Source: Catellatospora sp. TT07R-123
GTDB lineage: Bacteria > Actinomycetota > Actinomycetes > Mycobacteriales > Micromonosporaceae
Assembly (NCBI RefSeq): GCF_018327705.1
Contig: NZ_BNEM01000001.1
Coordinates: 2,914,001 to 2,978,000 of the forward strand
DNA: 64,000 nt
Direction: 5' to 3'
The notes under the pieces were generated by a model that was given only the letters and a program-made list of their open reading frames with translations, made no database searches and was not told the origin of the DNA. The translations under genes were made by a program, and so were the position numbers. Below are positions 41,966 through 49,942 of the stretch, piece by piece (the stretch's first letter is position 1; every line of letters starts with the position of its first letter).

Positions 41966-43258
41966 ATGCCCAACCTTGAAGACGTCCACGCGGCCCGCCG
42001 CTCGGAACTGCTCGCGCCGGTGGCGCGGCTGTGTGCCGAGGCGGGCGTCTCCGTGTCTGTCGGCGAGTTCACCGGACAGCGCGGCGCGACGGTGCGCGCG
42101 CTGCTCTCGCAGGCCGATGAGGGCTGCTGGTCGGCGGTGGTCACCGTGGTGCGGGCGCACCGCATCCCGGCCGAGCACCAGTGGGGCGGGCACAGCTGGA
42201 CCCGCAGCCCCGAGTCCGGATACGACCTGGACTCGGCGGGCGAGCTGGTCTACGAGGTGCAGGTGCACGAGGACGACGACGGCTCCGGCGGCCACAGCAC
42301 CCGCCCGCTGGTGCTGTACCGGCTGCACGGGACCGCGCAGGCGGCCGCCGACGAGCTGATCCTGTGGGCCCGGCGCACCGGCCTGTTCACCACCCGGACG
42401 CCGGTGCCCGACGCCGCCCGGGAACTGCGGCGCCAGCGCCGCTGCTTCGAGCACCGCGAGGCGGCCGCGGCCGCGCCCCGGGTGACCGTCGACGGCGTCC
42501 TGCCCGCGCACGCCGCCGCGGACGTGGCCGTGCTGGACCCGGCGGCGCTGTGCTGGCACTTCCCGCGCGAGCAGTCGGGGCGCTTCCAGCGCAACGCGGT
42601 GGTCGCGCTCGCGCCGTACGGCAACGTGCGTCCGCACCTGCGCGGCAGCTGGCTGACGGTGCGCACCGCCGACGACTGCCTGATCCTGTCCGTGGCCGAC
42701 CTGATCGGCGCCAACCAGCGGTACCGCTGGGACGCCACCCCGTGGCTGTGGCACGCCCGCCACGCGGGCACGCCCGCGACCGACCGCTGGCAGGTGGCCG
42801 AGGCCGGGCTGGCCGCGCCCGCATTCGAGGCGCTGCGCCGGGGCGAGGTGCCGCAGGCGCTGGCCCTGTCCGGGGTGCGGGTCGACGACCAGCTGGCGAG
42901 CCTGCTCGCGGGCCGCCCCAGCCGCGCCTTCCGGGCCGAGCTCACCGACACCTGGGTGCACGGGCTCTACCAGGGTCTGGGCGAGTCGGCGCCGTGGCGG
43001 CTGGGCCACGCCTACCGGGTGTGGCGCGACGGCCGGGCCGCGCTCGGCCTGCCCGTGAAGGAGCCGGTGATCCTGTTCGGACTCGGTGGCCTGGGCCAGC
43101 AGCGCAAGCCCAAGGTGGCGCTGGAGCTCGCCGGGGACGAGCCCCGGCTGCGGCTGGTGTTCTCCGGCAGCAACGCGGTGCTGCCGCGAGCACTGTGGAC
43201 GGTGCCCGCCGATCTGGCTGCGCGATTGCACGGGTGGACCCCTGAATCCGCTGTATAA
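41966..43258 (+). CDS. Protein of unknown function
   Basis: 430 residues, soluble, not recognised. The start is ATG 41966, with GAGAATCCC upstream. The sequence is Trp- and His-rich in the middle (CWHFPREQSGRF, RYRWDATPWLWHARHAG) and contains VILFGLGGLGQQRKPKVALELAGDEPRLRLVFSG near the end. No membrane segment or signal peptide. A metal or nucleotide-binding role is only a guess. It stands alone between the DUF3626 and protease genes. Confidence 0.65.
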   Translation: MPNLEDVHAARRSELLAPVARLCAEAGVSVSVGEFTGQRGATVRALLSQADEGCWSAVVTVVRAHRIPAEHQWGGHSWTRSPESGYDLDSAGELVYEVQVHEDDDGSGGHSTRPLVLYRLHGTAQAAADELILWARRTGLFTTRTPVPDAARELRRQRRCFEHREAAAAAPRVTVDGVLPAHAAADVAVLDPAALCWHFPREQSGRFQRNAVVALAPYGNVRPHLRGSWLTVRTADDCLILSVADLIGANQRYRWDATPWLWHARHAGTPATDRWQVAEAGLAAPAFEALRRGEVPQALALSGVRVDDQLASLLAGRPSRAFRAELTDTWVHGLYQGLGESAPWRLGHAYRVWRDGRAALGLPVKEPVILFGLGGLGQQRKPKVALELAGDEPRLRLVFSGSNAVLPRALWTVPADLAARLHGWTPESAV

Positions 43259-43409
43259 GGCACACTGAGACCCGTTTCACCAGCGGAGTCACTCAGTCTG
43301 TCACACACGTATCTCAATATGTAAGTCTTTCCTTGACTCCGACTTTCGTGTATCCAGAGAGAACTTGTGGCTACCGCCGCATGACCCTTTGGAGAGTCGG
43401 GGAGGACTC

Positions 43410-45638
43410 GTGAGGAAATTCCTCGCCGTCGCGAGCGTGGCCGTCACCGCGGCCGCGTTCGTGGCAACAGCAGCGTCCAGCGGCGCTGCCGCACCGAGCG
43501 GAGCTGCCGGCAAAGCCAGCTCCGTCGGTGCGACCGCCGCGTCGATCAGCGCTTCGGCGGCTGACGGCTACACCGTCAAGCGCGTCGTCAAGGACGCCAA
43601 CGGCGCCGCGCACACCAGGTACAACCGCACCTACCAGGGCCTTCGGGTCTCCGGTGGCGACTTCGTCGTCCACTCGGCCCCCGGCGGCGCCTTCACCGGC
43701 GCCTCCAACGGCCTGGCCTCGCCGCTCACGCTGAGCATCACCCCGAAGATCAGCGCGGGCACGGCCATGGCCACGGCCACGACCTACTTCGCCGGCACCA
43801 TCACCACCACCGGCTCCACGGAGCTGTTCGTGGACGCGACGTCCGGCAGCGGTCGCCTGGCCTGGGAGAGCGTCGTCAACGGCTGGGCCGCCGACGGCCA
43901 GACCCCGTCGAAGCTGCACGTCGTCACGGACGCGGTCACCGGCGCGCACATCGGCAAGTTCGACGAGATCGAGACGGTCGCGGGCACCGGCAACGGCATC
44001 TACACCGGCGCGGTGTCGATCGACACCACGCTGTCGGGCTCGACGTACTCGATGATCGACCCGGTGCGCGGCAGCGGCCGTACCTGTGACATGAACAACG
44101 GGACGTCGACCTGCACCACCTTCACCGACGCCGACAACGCCTGGGGCACCGGCAGCAACTCCAACCGCCAGTCGGCGGGTGTGGACGCGCACTTCGGCGC
44201 CGCCAAGACGTTCGACTACTACCTGAACGTGCACGGCCGTAACGGCATCTTCGGCAACGGCACGGGCGTGCCCAGCCGGGTGCACTACGGCAGCGCGTAC
44301 GTCAACGCGTTCTGGGACGGCGCGCAGATGACCTACGGCGACGGCTCGGGCAACGCCAAGCCCCTGGTGTCGCTGGACGTCGCGGGCCACGAGATGAGCC
44401 ACGGCGTCACCGAGGCCCTGGCGGGCCTGACCTACTCGGCGGAGTCCGGCGGTCTGAACGAGGCCACCTCGGACATCTTCGGCAACATGGTCGAGTTCTA
44501 CGCCAACGCGCCGTCGGACCCGGGTGACTACCAGGTCGGCGAGAAGATCGACATCAACGGCAACGGCACGCCGCTGCGCTACATGTACAACCCGTCGCTG
44601 GACGGCTCGTCGCACAGCTGCTGGTCCACCAGCACCAAGAACGTCGACGTGCACTACAGCTCGGGTGTGGCCAACCACTTCTTCTTCAACCTGGCCGAGG
44701 GCACCGGCGCCACGTCGTACGGCACCAGCCCGGTCTGCGGCTCGGCCCCGGCCGTGGTCGGCATCGGCCGCGCCAAGGCGGAGAAGATCTGGTACCGCGC
44801 GCTGGACGTGAACTTCACCTCCAGCACCGCGTACGTCAACACCAGCACCCCGGCCAACAACGCCCGCCTGCACACCCTGGCGGCGGCCACCTTCCTCTAC
44901 GGCTCCTGCTCGGCCGAGTACAAGGCCGTCCAGGCGGCGTGGACCGCGGTGAACGTGGCCAGCACCGACACGGCCTGCCCGGTCGGCAACGACTTCTCGC
45001 TCGCCGCCTCCCCGGCGTCGGGCTCGGTCAACCCGGGCAGCGCGGTCACCAGCACCATCACCGCGACGCTGACCAACGGCTCGGCCCAGACCGTGACGCT
45101 GTCCGCGTCCGGCCTGCCCAGCGGTGCCACCGCCGGCTTCAGCCCGGCGTCGATCACCTCGGCCGGCGGCACCTCCACGCTGACCATCTCCACCACCGCC
45201 GCCACCCCGGCGGGCACGTACGCGGTGACGGTCACAGGCACGGGCGCCAGCTCGACCCGGACCACCACGTACTCGCTCACCGTCAACGGGGCCCCGGGCT
45301 GCACCGGCACCAACGGCAACGATGTCGCCATCCCGGACAACACCACGGTGACCAGCACCATCGTCATCTCGGGCTGCAACCGCAACGCGTCGGCCACCAG
45401 CTCGGTCCCGGTGACGATCTACCACACGTACAAGGGTGACCTGGTCGTCTCCCTCGTCGCGCCGGACGGCTCTGTCTACACCCTGTCCAACCGGGCGGGC
45501 GGCAGCGCCGACAACATCATCCAGACGTTCACCGTGAACCTGTCCTCGGAGGCCGCCAACGGCACCTGGACCCTGCGCGTGCAGGACGCGGCCACGGCGG
45601 ACACCGGCCGGATCGACACCTGGTCGCTGACCCTGTAA
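43410..45638 (+). CDS. Secreted M4 (thermolysin-type) metalloprotease with C-terminal P domain
   Basis: 742 residues from GTG 43410 (GGGGAGG upstream). Signal peptide (1-30); FTP-like propeptide (about 45-200); M4 catalytic domain (about 205-520). The latter has zinc ligands His327, His331 (HEMSH) and Glu351 (GGLNEATSD), and histidine near SGVANHFFFNL. A Ser/Thr-rich Ig-like domain (about 525-625, NDFSLAASPASGSVNPG) and a proprotein-convertase P domain (about 630-742, HTYKGDLVVSLVAPDGSVYTL) follow. It should be autoprocessed and digest extracellular protein. A strong terminator follows. Confidence 0.94.
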   Translation: MRKFLAVASVAVTAAAFVATAASSGAAAPSGAAGKASSVGATAASISASAADGYTVKRVVKDANGAAHTRYNRTYQGLRVSGGDFVVHSAPGGAFTGASNGLASPLTLSITPKISAGTAMATATTYFAGTITTTGSTELFVDATSGSGRLAWESVVNGWAADGQTPSKLHVVTDAVTGAHIGKFDEIETVAGTGNGIYTGAVSIDTTLSGSTYSMIDPVRGSGRTCDMNNGTSTCTTFTDADNAWGTGSNSNRQSAGVDAHFGAAKTFDYYLNVHGRNGIFGNGTGVPSRVHYGSAYVNAFWDGAQMTYGDGSGNAKPLVSLDVAGHEMSHGVTEALAGLTYSAESGGLNEATSDIFGNMVEFYANAPSDPGDYQVGEKIDINGNGTPLRYMYNPSLDGSSHSCWSTSTKNVDVHYSSGVANHFFFNLAEGTGATSYGTSPVCGSAPAVVGIGRAKAEKIWYRALDVNFTSSTAYVNTSTPANNARLHTLAAATFLYGSCSAEYKAVQAAWTAVNVASTDTACPVGNDFSLAASPASGSVNPGSAVTSTITATLTNGSAQTVTLSASGLPSGATAGFSPASITSAGGTSTLTISTTAATPAGTYAVTVTGTGASSTRTTTYSLTVNGAPGCTGTNGNDVAIPDNTTVTSTIVISGCNRNASATSSVPVTIYHTYKGDLVVSLVAPDGSVYTLSNRAGGSADNIIQTFTVNLSSEAANGTWTLRVQDAATADTGRIDTWSLTL

Positions 45639-45650
45639 CACCGCACCGAA

Positions 45651-45686
45651 CGAAGGGCGCCACCCCGTGCGGGGTGGCGCCCTTCG
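45651..45686 (+). terminator. Strong hairpin terminator of the protease gene
   Basis: Perfect 16-bp stem CGAAGGGCGCCACCCC (45651-45666) with its complement (45671-45686) and a GTGC loop, 12 bases after the stop. Confidence 0.88.
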
Positions 45687-45703
45687 CCTTTGATGCAGGC
45701 CCG

Positions 45704-45773
45704 TTCGTGCAGTTTCGGGGGAAACGCTGGAATCTTGGCCGCCATTCGCGCACTTTCCCCAAAACTGCACGAA
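45704..45773. repeat. Dispersed palindromic repeat, family C copy 2
   Basis: Arms 45704-45724 (TTCGTGCAGTTTCGGGG then GAAA) and 45754-45773 pair over 20 bp with one bulge and one wobble. The loop contains GCTGGAATCTTGG (45726-45738), identical to copy 1 at 24591-24603. It lies between the protease terminator and the convergent acetyltransferase. Confidence 0.82.
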
Positions 45774-45782
45774 CCTCCGGGG

Positions 45783-46973
45783 TCAGAAGTAGTCGTGGAG
45801 GGTGGGGGTGGGGCCGGCGGTGGCCGACTGGAGGAAGGCGTCGGTGTCGGGGGTGCCGCCGGTGAGGTGGCCGCTGCGGCGTAGCTGGTCGGGGGTGGCG
45901 GCGCCGGCGTACCAGGCGGCCAGGCCGCGCGGGGTCAGCCGGACCGTGCCCGCGCCGCCCGGTTCCAGCCGGGCCTGCCCGCCGTCCAGCACCAGCCGGT
46001 GCGCGCCCGCGTGCCACGGGCACTCGGCGTCGGCGAGGTCCAGGTCGACCTGCCCGCCGACGTGGCGGGACCAGCCCCGGGCCGCGACCGCCCCGGGCGC
46101 GTCGACGACGCGCAGCATCCACGGCTGCGACGACTCCACCTTGCCGTCCACCCTGGCCAGCAGGCTGCGGACGGGGTCGGCGGCGCCGAGCCGGATGACC
46201 GTGGTCGGGGCGACGCTGGCCCAGCCGCCGAGCATCGCCACCAGCGTGGCGGTCGCGCCCGGGGTCAGTCCGATCAGGTCGTCGACGGTGATCTTGCCGC
46301 CCGCGTCGTACCCGGCGCCGCGGTCCCAGCTGGCGTACCCCTCGACGGCGCCGGAGGCGCCCACCGCGACGGTCACGCCGTTGTAGTCGCCCAGGAAGTC
46401 GGCCGGGGTGCCCGCGAACAGCGGCCCGGAGCGCTCCAGCATGCCGGTGCCGGTCCGGGCGACCCGCCGGTAGACCTCGTGGATCGCGGGCACGTCGGCT
46501 TCGACGGCCGGGCGCAGCGTGATCGCCGGATCGGGGCGGACCGCGGCCAGGACCCGGGTCGGGAACGCGTGGTAGTCCAGCGAGCCGACCTCCTCCCAGC
46601 CCAGCGCCCGGTACGGCAGCGGCGTGGTGTCGAACAGGGTGCTGATCACGGCGCCGCGCTGCCGGGCGTGCTCCAGCAGCCGGGTCAGCACCAGCCGCCC
46701 GAGGCCGCGCCCGCGCAGCTCCGGCGCGGTCACCACCCCGGCGACACCGCAGGTCGGCACCAGCCGCCCGGCGAACCACTGCTCCTGGGTCCGGTCGACG
46801 GCCTTGGCGACCATCCGCCCGGACTCGTCGAACGCGGCGAGCGTGAACCGCCCCGGGCTGTCGGAGACCCAGCCCTCCCGCATCGGCTGATCGTGGTATC
46901 CGAAGGCGAGACTGCCCAGGTCCCACGCCTGCTTCTGGTCCTGCGCCGTCAGCGCCCGTACCTCAAACGTCAC
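45783..46973 (-). CDS. eis: Eis-type GNAT acetyltransferase
   Basis: 396 residues. The first GNAT domain has the acetyl-CoA loop VVTAPELRGRGLGRLVL (about 78-94). A second GNAT-like domain and a C-terminal sterol-carrier-type domain (about 300-396) follow, and the chain ends in phenylalanine, whose carboxylate is the catalytic base in Eis enzymes. Mycobacterial Eis acetylates several amines of aminoglycosides and lysines of proteins. The native substrate here is unknown. Confidence 0.88.
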   Translation of the reverse strand: MTFEVRALTAQDQKQAWDLGSLAFGYHDQPMREGWVSDSPGRFTLAAFDESGRMVAKAVDRTQEQWFAGRLVPTCGVAGVVTAPELRGRGLGRLVLTRLLEHARQRGAVISTLFDTTPLPYRALGWEEVGSLDYHAFPTRVLAAVRPDPAITLRPAVEADVPAIHEVYRRVARTGTGMLERSGPLFAGTPADFLGDYNGVTVAVGASGAVEGYASWDRGAGYDAGGKITVDDLIGLTPGATATLVAMLGGWASVAPTTVIRLGAADPVRSLLARVDGKVESSQPWMLRVVDAPGAVAARGWSRHVGGQVDLDLADAECPWHAGAHRLVLDGGQARLEPGGAGTVRLTPRGLAAWYAGAATPDQLRRSGHLTGGTPDTDAFLQSATAGPTPTLHDYF

Positions 46974-47022
46974 CGGGCCATCCTGCCAGGCGCCCCCGGC
47001 CGGATCGCTCGGATATGGCGCG

Positions 47023-48468
47023 TCAGCGCCACGCCGCCAGCACCTGCTCCGGGCCCCACACCAGCCCGAGCCGGCTCGCGGCGTCGGGCGCGACCCCCGA
47101 CAGCGACACCGCCGCCAGCCCGGACACGCCGGGTTCGAACCCGGGGATCCGCGCCGCGCCGCGCACCAGTTCCGCCAGGTCGTGGCCGTCGAACGGCGTG
47201 TTCAGCCACTTGACCGAGCCCGCGAACCAGATCCGCTGGGCGACCGGCGCCCGGTCGGCGCCGACGAGGTCCACCTCGGGATCGAACTGCCGGTTCCACC
47301 AGCCGCCCACCGCCTCGGCACCCGGCCAGGGCAGCTCGCCGCCGAGCGCCGCCAGCTCCAGCGCCTGGCGGACCAGCGGTTCCACGGCCCGGCCGCGCCA
47401 CGACGCCCACCGGCGCTTGACCACCGTGTACGCGGCCTGGGGCCGCCCGCGCCGGGCCTGCTCCTGCGCCGCCCGCAGCGCGGCCAGGTAGAGGCGCAGG
47501 TTGCTGTCGGCGATCCGGTACAGGTTCGGCTTGCCGGGCTGGGTGGACAGCGGCTCGTCGACCGCCAGCACCCGCTTCTCCTCCGCGAGCCGGCGCAGCA
47601 GCGGCGACACCACGCCTGAGGGCAGCGGGCCCTGGCGGCCGCCCGCGCTGGCCGCGATGTTCGCCTGGGTGCGGTCGCCGCTGCCGACCGCCTCCAGCAC
47701 CCGCTTGGCCTGGTCGGGGGCGGGGAACTCGGCCATCAGCGCCGACTCCGGGATGCTGAACAGCGGCGAGGCCGGGTCCTCGCACTCGGCCTCCACGAAG
47801 GCCTGCGGCGGGGTGCCGTGCGGCCAGGCCCGCAGGATGCCGGGCAGGCCGCCGCAGACGAGGTGGGCGTCGATGGCGTCGCCGCCGCTCAGGCCGAGCG
47901 CGCCCGCGACGTCGCCCGGGTTCAGCGGCCCGAGCACCATGTTGTCGGCCCGCCCGTAGAACGGCCGGTCGTACGCGGTGAGCCGCTCCATCATGTGCAG
48001 GTCGCTGCCGAGCAGCAGGAGCAGCACCGGCCGGTCGCGCAGCAGCCGGTCCCACGCGGCCTGGAGCGCGCCGTCGAACTGGTCGTCCTGCTCGGCCAGC
48101 CACGGCACCTCGTCGAGGACCACGACCGAGGGCGTGCCGGGCAGCGCGCCCGCCAGCAGGCGGAACGCGTCGGGCCAGTTGGCGGCCCCGGCGGCAGGGA
48201 TCAGCTCGCGGTCGCGGGGCAGCCCCGATTCGCGCAGCTCGGCGCTGAACGCCGCCAGCGCCTCGATCTGGGACGACCCCTTCACCGCGGTGTGGAACAG
48301 GTACGGCACCCCGGCCCGGTCGCAGAACTCCTGGACCAGCCGGGACTTGCCCACCTGCCGCCGCCCGCGCAGCGCCACCGCCACCCCGGCCCCGTTCGAC
48401 CGGATCCGGTCGAGCCGCTTGCCCAGGTAGCCGAGCTCCGCCGTACGCCCGACGAACGCCTCCGCCAT
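47023..48468 (-). CDS. AAA ATPase with C-terminal DUF234 nuclease-like domain
   Basis: 481 residues. Archaeal-type ATPase: Walker A GRRQVGKSR (Lys41, Ser42), Walker B VVVLDEVPWL, sensor LLLLLGSD. A winged-helix part (about 290-330) and a DUF234 domain follow. The latter carries EVDLV (Glu398, Asp400) and Lys420 in GSVKW, spaced like the E-x-D...K core of PD-(D/E)XK nucleases. The function of this family is unclear (defence, selfish or regulatory). The gene starts 10 bases from a 38-bp perfect palindrome, which suggests strict self-control. Confidence 0.85.
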   Translation of the reverse strand: MAEAFVGRTAELGYLGKRLDRIRSNGAGVAVALRGRRQVGKSRLVQEFCDRAGVPYLFHTAVKGSSQIEALAAFSAELRESGLPRDRELIPAAGAANWPDAFRLLAGALPGTPSVVVLDEVPWLAEQDDQFDGALQAAWDRLLRDRPVLLLLLGSDLHMMERLTAYDRPFYGRADNMVLGPLNPGDVAGALGLSGGDAIDAHLVCGGLPGILRAWPHGTPPQAFVEAECEDPASPLFSIPESALMAEFPAPDQAKRVLEAVGSGDRTQANIAASAGGRQGPLPSGVVSPLLRRLAEEKRVLAVDEPLSTQPGKPNLYRIADSNLRLYLAALRAAQEQARRGRPQAAYTVVKRRWASWRGRAVEPLVRQALELAALGGELPWPGAEAVGGWWNRQFDPEVDLVGADRAPVAQRIWFAGSVKWLNTPFDGHDLAELVRGAARIPGFEPGVSGLAAVSLSGVAPDAASRLGLVWGPEQVLAAWR

Positions 48469-48478
48469 CACCGCCACC

Positions 48479-48516
48479 TTAGGTAGATTGAATCTACGTA
48501 GATTCAATCTACCTAA
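48479..48516. promoter_or_regulatory. 38-bp perfect palindrome: double operator of the AAA ATPase gene
   Basis: Bases 48479-48516 form a perfect palindrome without spacer. It is built from two adjoining 15-mers, GTAGATTGAATCTAC and GTAGATTCAATCTAC, each itself a 7-1-7 palindrome, flanked by TTAG/CTAA-type ends. It lies 10 bases before the ATPase ATG and is far more AT-rich than its surroundings, so it must overlap the promoter or leader. A repressor could bind as two adjacent dimers. Confidence 0.8.
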
Positions 48517-48555
48517 CTCCACCCGCCCGCGCCCCCGGGACAACACCCCTCCTCG

Positions 48556-48616
48556 CAAGTTGCCGGGCAGTCGGGCGTATGAGCGGTCCCGATACGCCCG
48601 ATTGCCCGGCAACTTG
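48556..48616. repeat. Dispersed palindromic repeat, family B copy 2
   Basis: 25-bp arms 48556-48580 (starting CAAGTTGCCGGGCAGTCGGG) and 48592-48616, with a single G-T wobble and an 11-base loop. It lies just past the 3' end of the polyketide operon and probably terminates it. Confidence 0.85.
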
Positions 48617-48635
48617 GCCTCAAGGCAGAAGCGGG

Positions 48636-49094
48636 TCAGGCGGTGGCGAGGGGGTCGAGGGTGACCTGGCGGGAGCGGACCTGCCAGCCGTCGGGGCTGT
48701 CGACCGACGGGACCAGGTTGTCCTGGCAGACGCAGTGGCGGTGCAGGCGCGGGGTGCCGTCGGCGGCGACCTGGATCACGATGGCGTAGCAGCGTACGTC
48801 CAGGGAGCCGTCGGCGGCGGGCGCGACCTTGACCATGCCGTGCCAGTGGCGCCGGAGTTCGCCCTGCTCGGCGAGCTTGGCCCGGGTGTCGCGCACCGCC
48901 TGGGCCAGCACGGCCCGGCCGCGTACGGGTTCGGGCAGGCCGGGTGCGTGGAAGCTGCCGTCCTCGGTGAACGTGGCGGCCCACTGGTCCGGGTCGCCCT
49001 CGTCGAGCAGCTGCATGTGGCGGGCGTAGAACTGCTGGACGGCGACGTACAGCGGGGCGGTGTCGAGGGTCTGGTTGAAGGCGGTCAGTGCCAT
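48636..49094 (-). CDS. SnoaL/NTF2-like polyketide cyclase or hydroxylase-type protein
   Basis: 152 residues; AAAGGACC precedes the ATG. The pattern YVAVQQFYARHMQLLDEGDPDQWAATFTEDGSFHAPG is the NTF2-like/SnoaL fold used in aromatic polyketide pathways for ring closure or 1-hydroxylation. It also fits the ring-hydroxylating dioxygenase small-subunit-like branch. It is the last gene of the polyketide operon, with a palindromic terminator after it. The exact reaction is not readable. Confidence 0.8.
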   Translation of the reverse strand: MALTAFNQTLDTAPLYVAVQQFYARHMQLLDEGDPDQWAATFTEDGSFHAPGLPEPVRGRAVLAQAVRDTRAKLAEQGELRRHWHGMVKVAPAADGSLDVRCYAIVIQVAADGTPRLHRHCVCQDNLVPSVDSPDGWQVRSRQVTLDPLATA

Positions 49095-49110
49095 GTGCGG
49101 TCCTTTCAGA

Positions 49111-49180
49111 GCAGGGCGACAGGGAGCAGGGCGACAGTGAGCTGGGCGACAGTGAGCTGGGCGGCTCAGAGCAGGGCGAC
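49111..49180. repeat. 15-bp tandem repeat, about 4.7 copies
   Basis: Units of GCAGGGCGACAGTGA type at 49111, 49126, 49141, 49156 and 49171 with exact 15-bp period. They fill the gap between two polyketide genes and run into the last codons of the cyclase-family gene. The unit matches that gene end, so it looks like slippage expansion. Confidence 0.85.
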
Positions 49181-49933
49181 GGCGCGGGCCCAGCCGGCCC
49201 CGGCGCCTTTGATCTTGATGGGGAAGCAGGAGACCGTGAAGCCGTACGGCTCGGGCAGGGCGTCCAGGTTGGCCAGCCGCTCGATCTGGCAGTACTCGCG
49301 GTCGCGGCCGGTGAAGTGGGCCGGCCACAGCACGCCCCGGTCGCCGGTCTCCTTGAACTTGGCGAGCATCTTGCCGAACGGCGCGTCCAGGCTGAACGCG
49401 TCCGTCCCGATGACCCGGATGCCCAGGTCGAGCAGGAAGTTGGTGGCCGAGGCGTCCAGGCCCTTGAAGTCGGTGAAGTAGCGCGGGGTCCCGGCCCAGG
49501 CCGACGCTCCGGTGTGCAGCAGCACGATGTCCAGCGGCTCGGGGCGGTAGCCGATGCGCGCCAGCTCCTTGTCCAGGTAGTCGGCGTCGACGGTGTCGCC
49601 GTCGGCGGCGGTCAGGTCCAGGCGTACCCCCGGGCGGTGGAACCAGTCCAGCGGCATCTGGTCGATGTGGCGCGGCGGGCCGTAGGCCGCCGTGCTGCCG
49701 TAGTGCGACGGGGCGTCGATGTGGGTGCCGGTGTGCGTGGTCAGCCGCAGCGTGTCGATGGACAGCAGCTCGCCGCCGGGCAGCGCCGACGGGTCGAAGT
49801 CGACGCCGAAGTGCAGCTTCATCTCCTCGGCCATGTGCACCGCGCCCTGGGCCGGGGTGATGATCTCGTGGATCACCGGCTCGGGTTCCCAGGCCGCGGC
49901 GTCCACGGGTGAGGACAGGTCGATCATGTGCAT
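49166..49933 (-). CDS. Cyclase-family protein (kynurenine formamidase fold)
   Basis: 255 residues; GAGGAG six bases before the ATG. The metal-binding motif HTGTHIDAPSHY (67-78; H-x-G-T-H-x-D-x-P-x-H) defines the cyclase/formamidase superfamily. The C-terminal CFPIKIKGAGAGWARAVA matches the same family. Members in type II polyketide clusters are assigned to ring closure; others hydrolyse amides. Here the operon context favours a polyketide step. Confidence 0.87.
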   Translation of the reverse strand: MHMIDLSSPVDAAAWEPEPVIHEIITPAQGAVHMAEEMKLHFGVDFDPSALPGGELLSIDTLRLTTHTGTHIDAPSHYGSTAAYGPPRHIDQMPLDWFHRPGVRLDLTAADGDTVDADYLDKELARIGYRPEPLDIVLLHTGASAWAGTPRYFTDFKGLDASATNFLLDLGIRVIGTDAFSLDAPFGKMLAKFKETGDRGVLWPAHFTGRDREYCQIERLANLDALPEPYGFTVSCFPIKIKGAGAGWARAVALL

Positions 49934-49942
49934 GTGTGCTCC

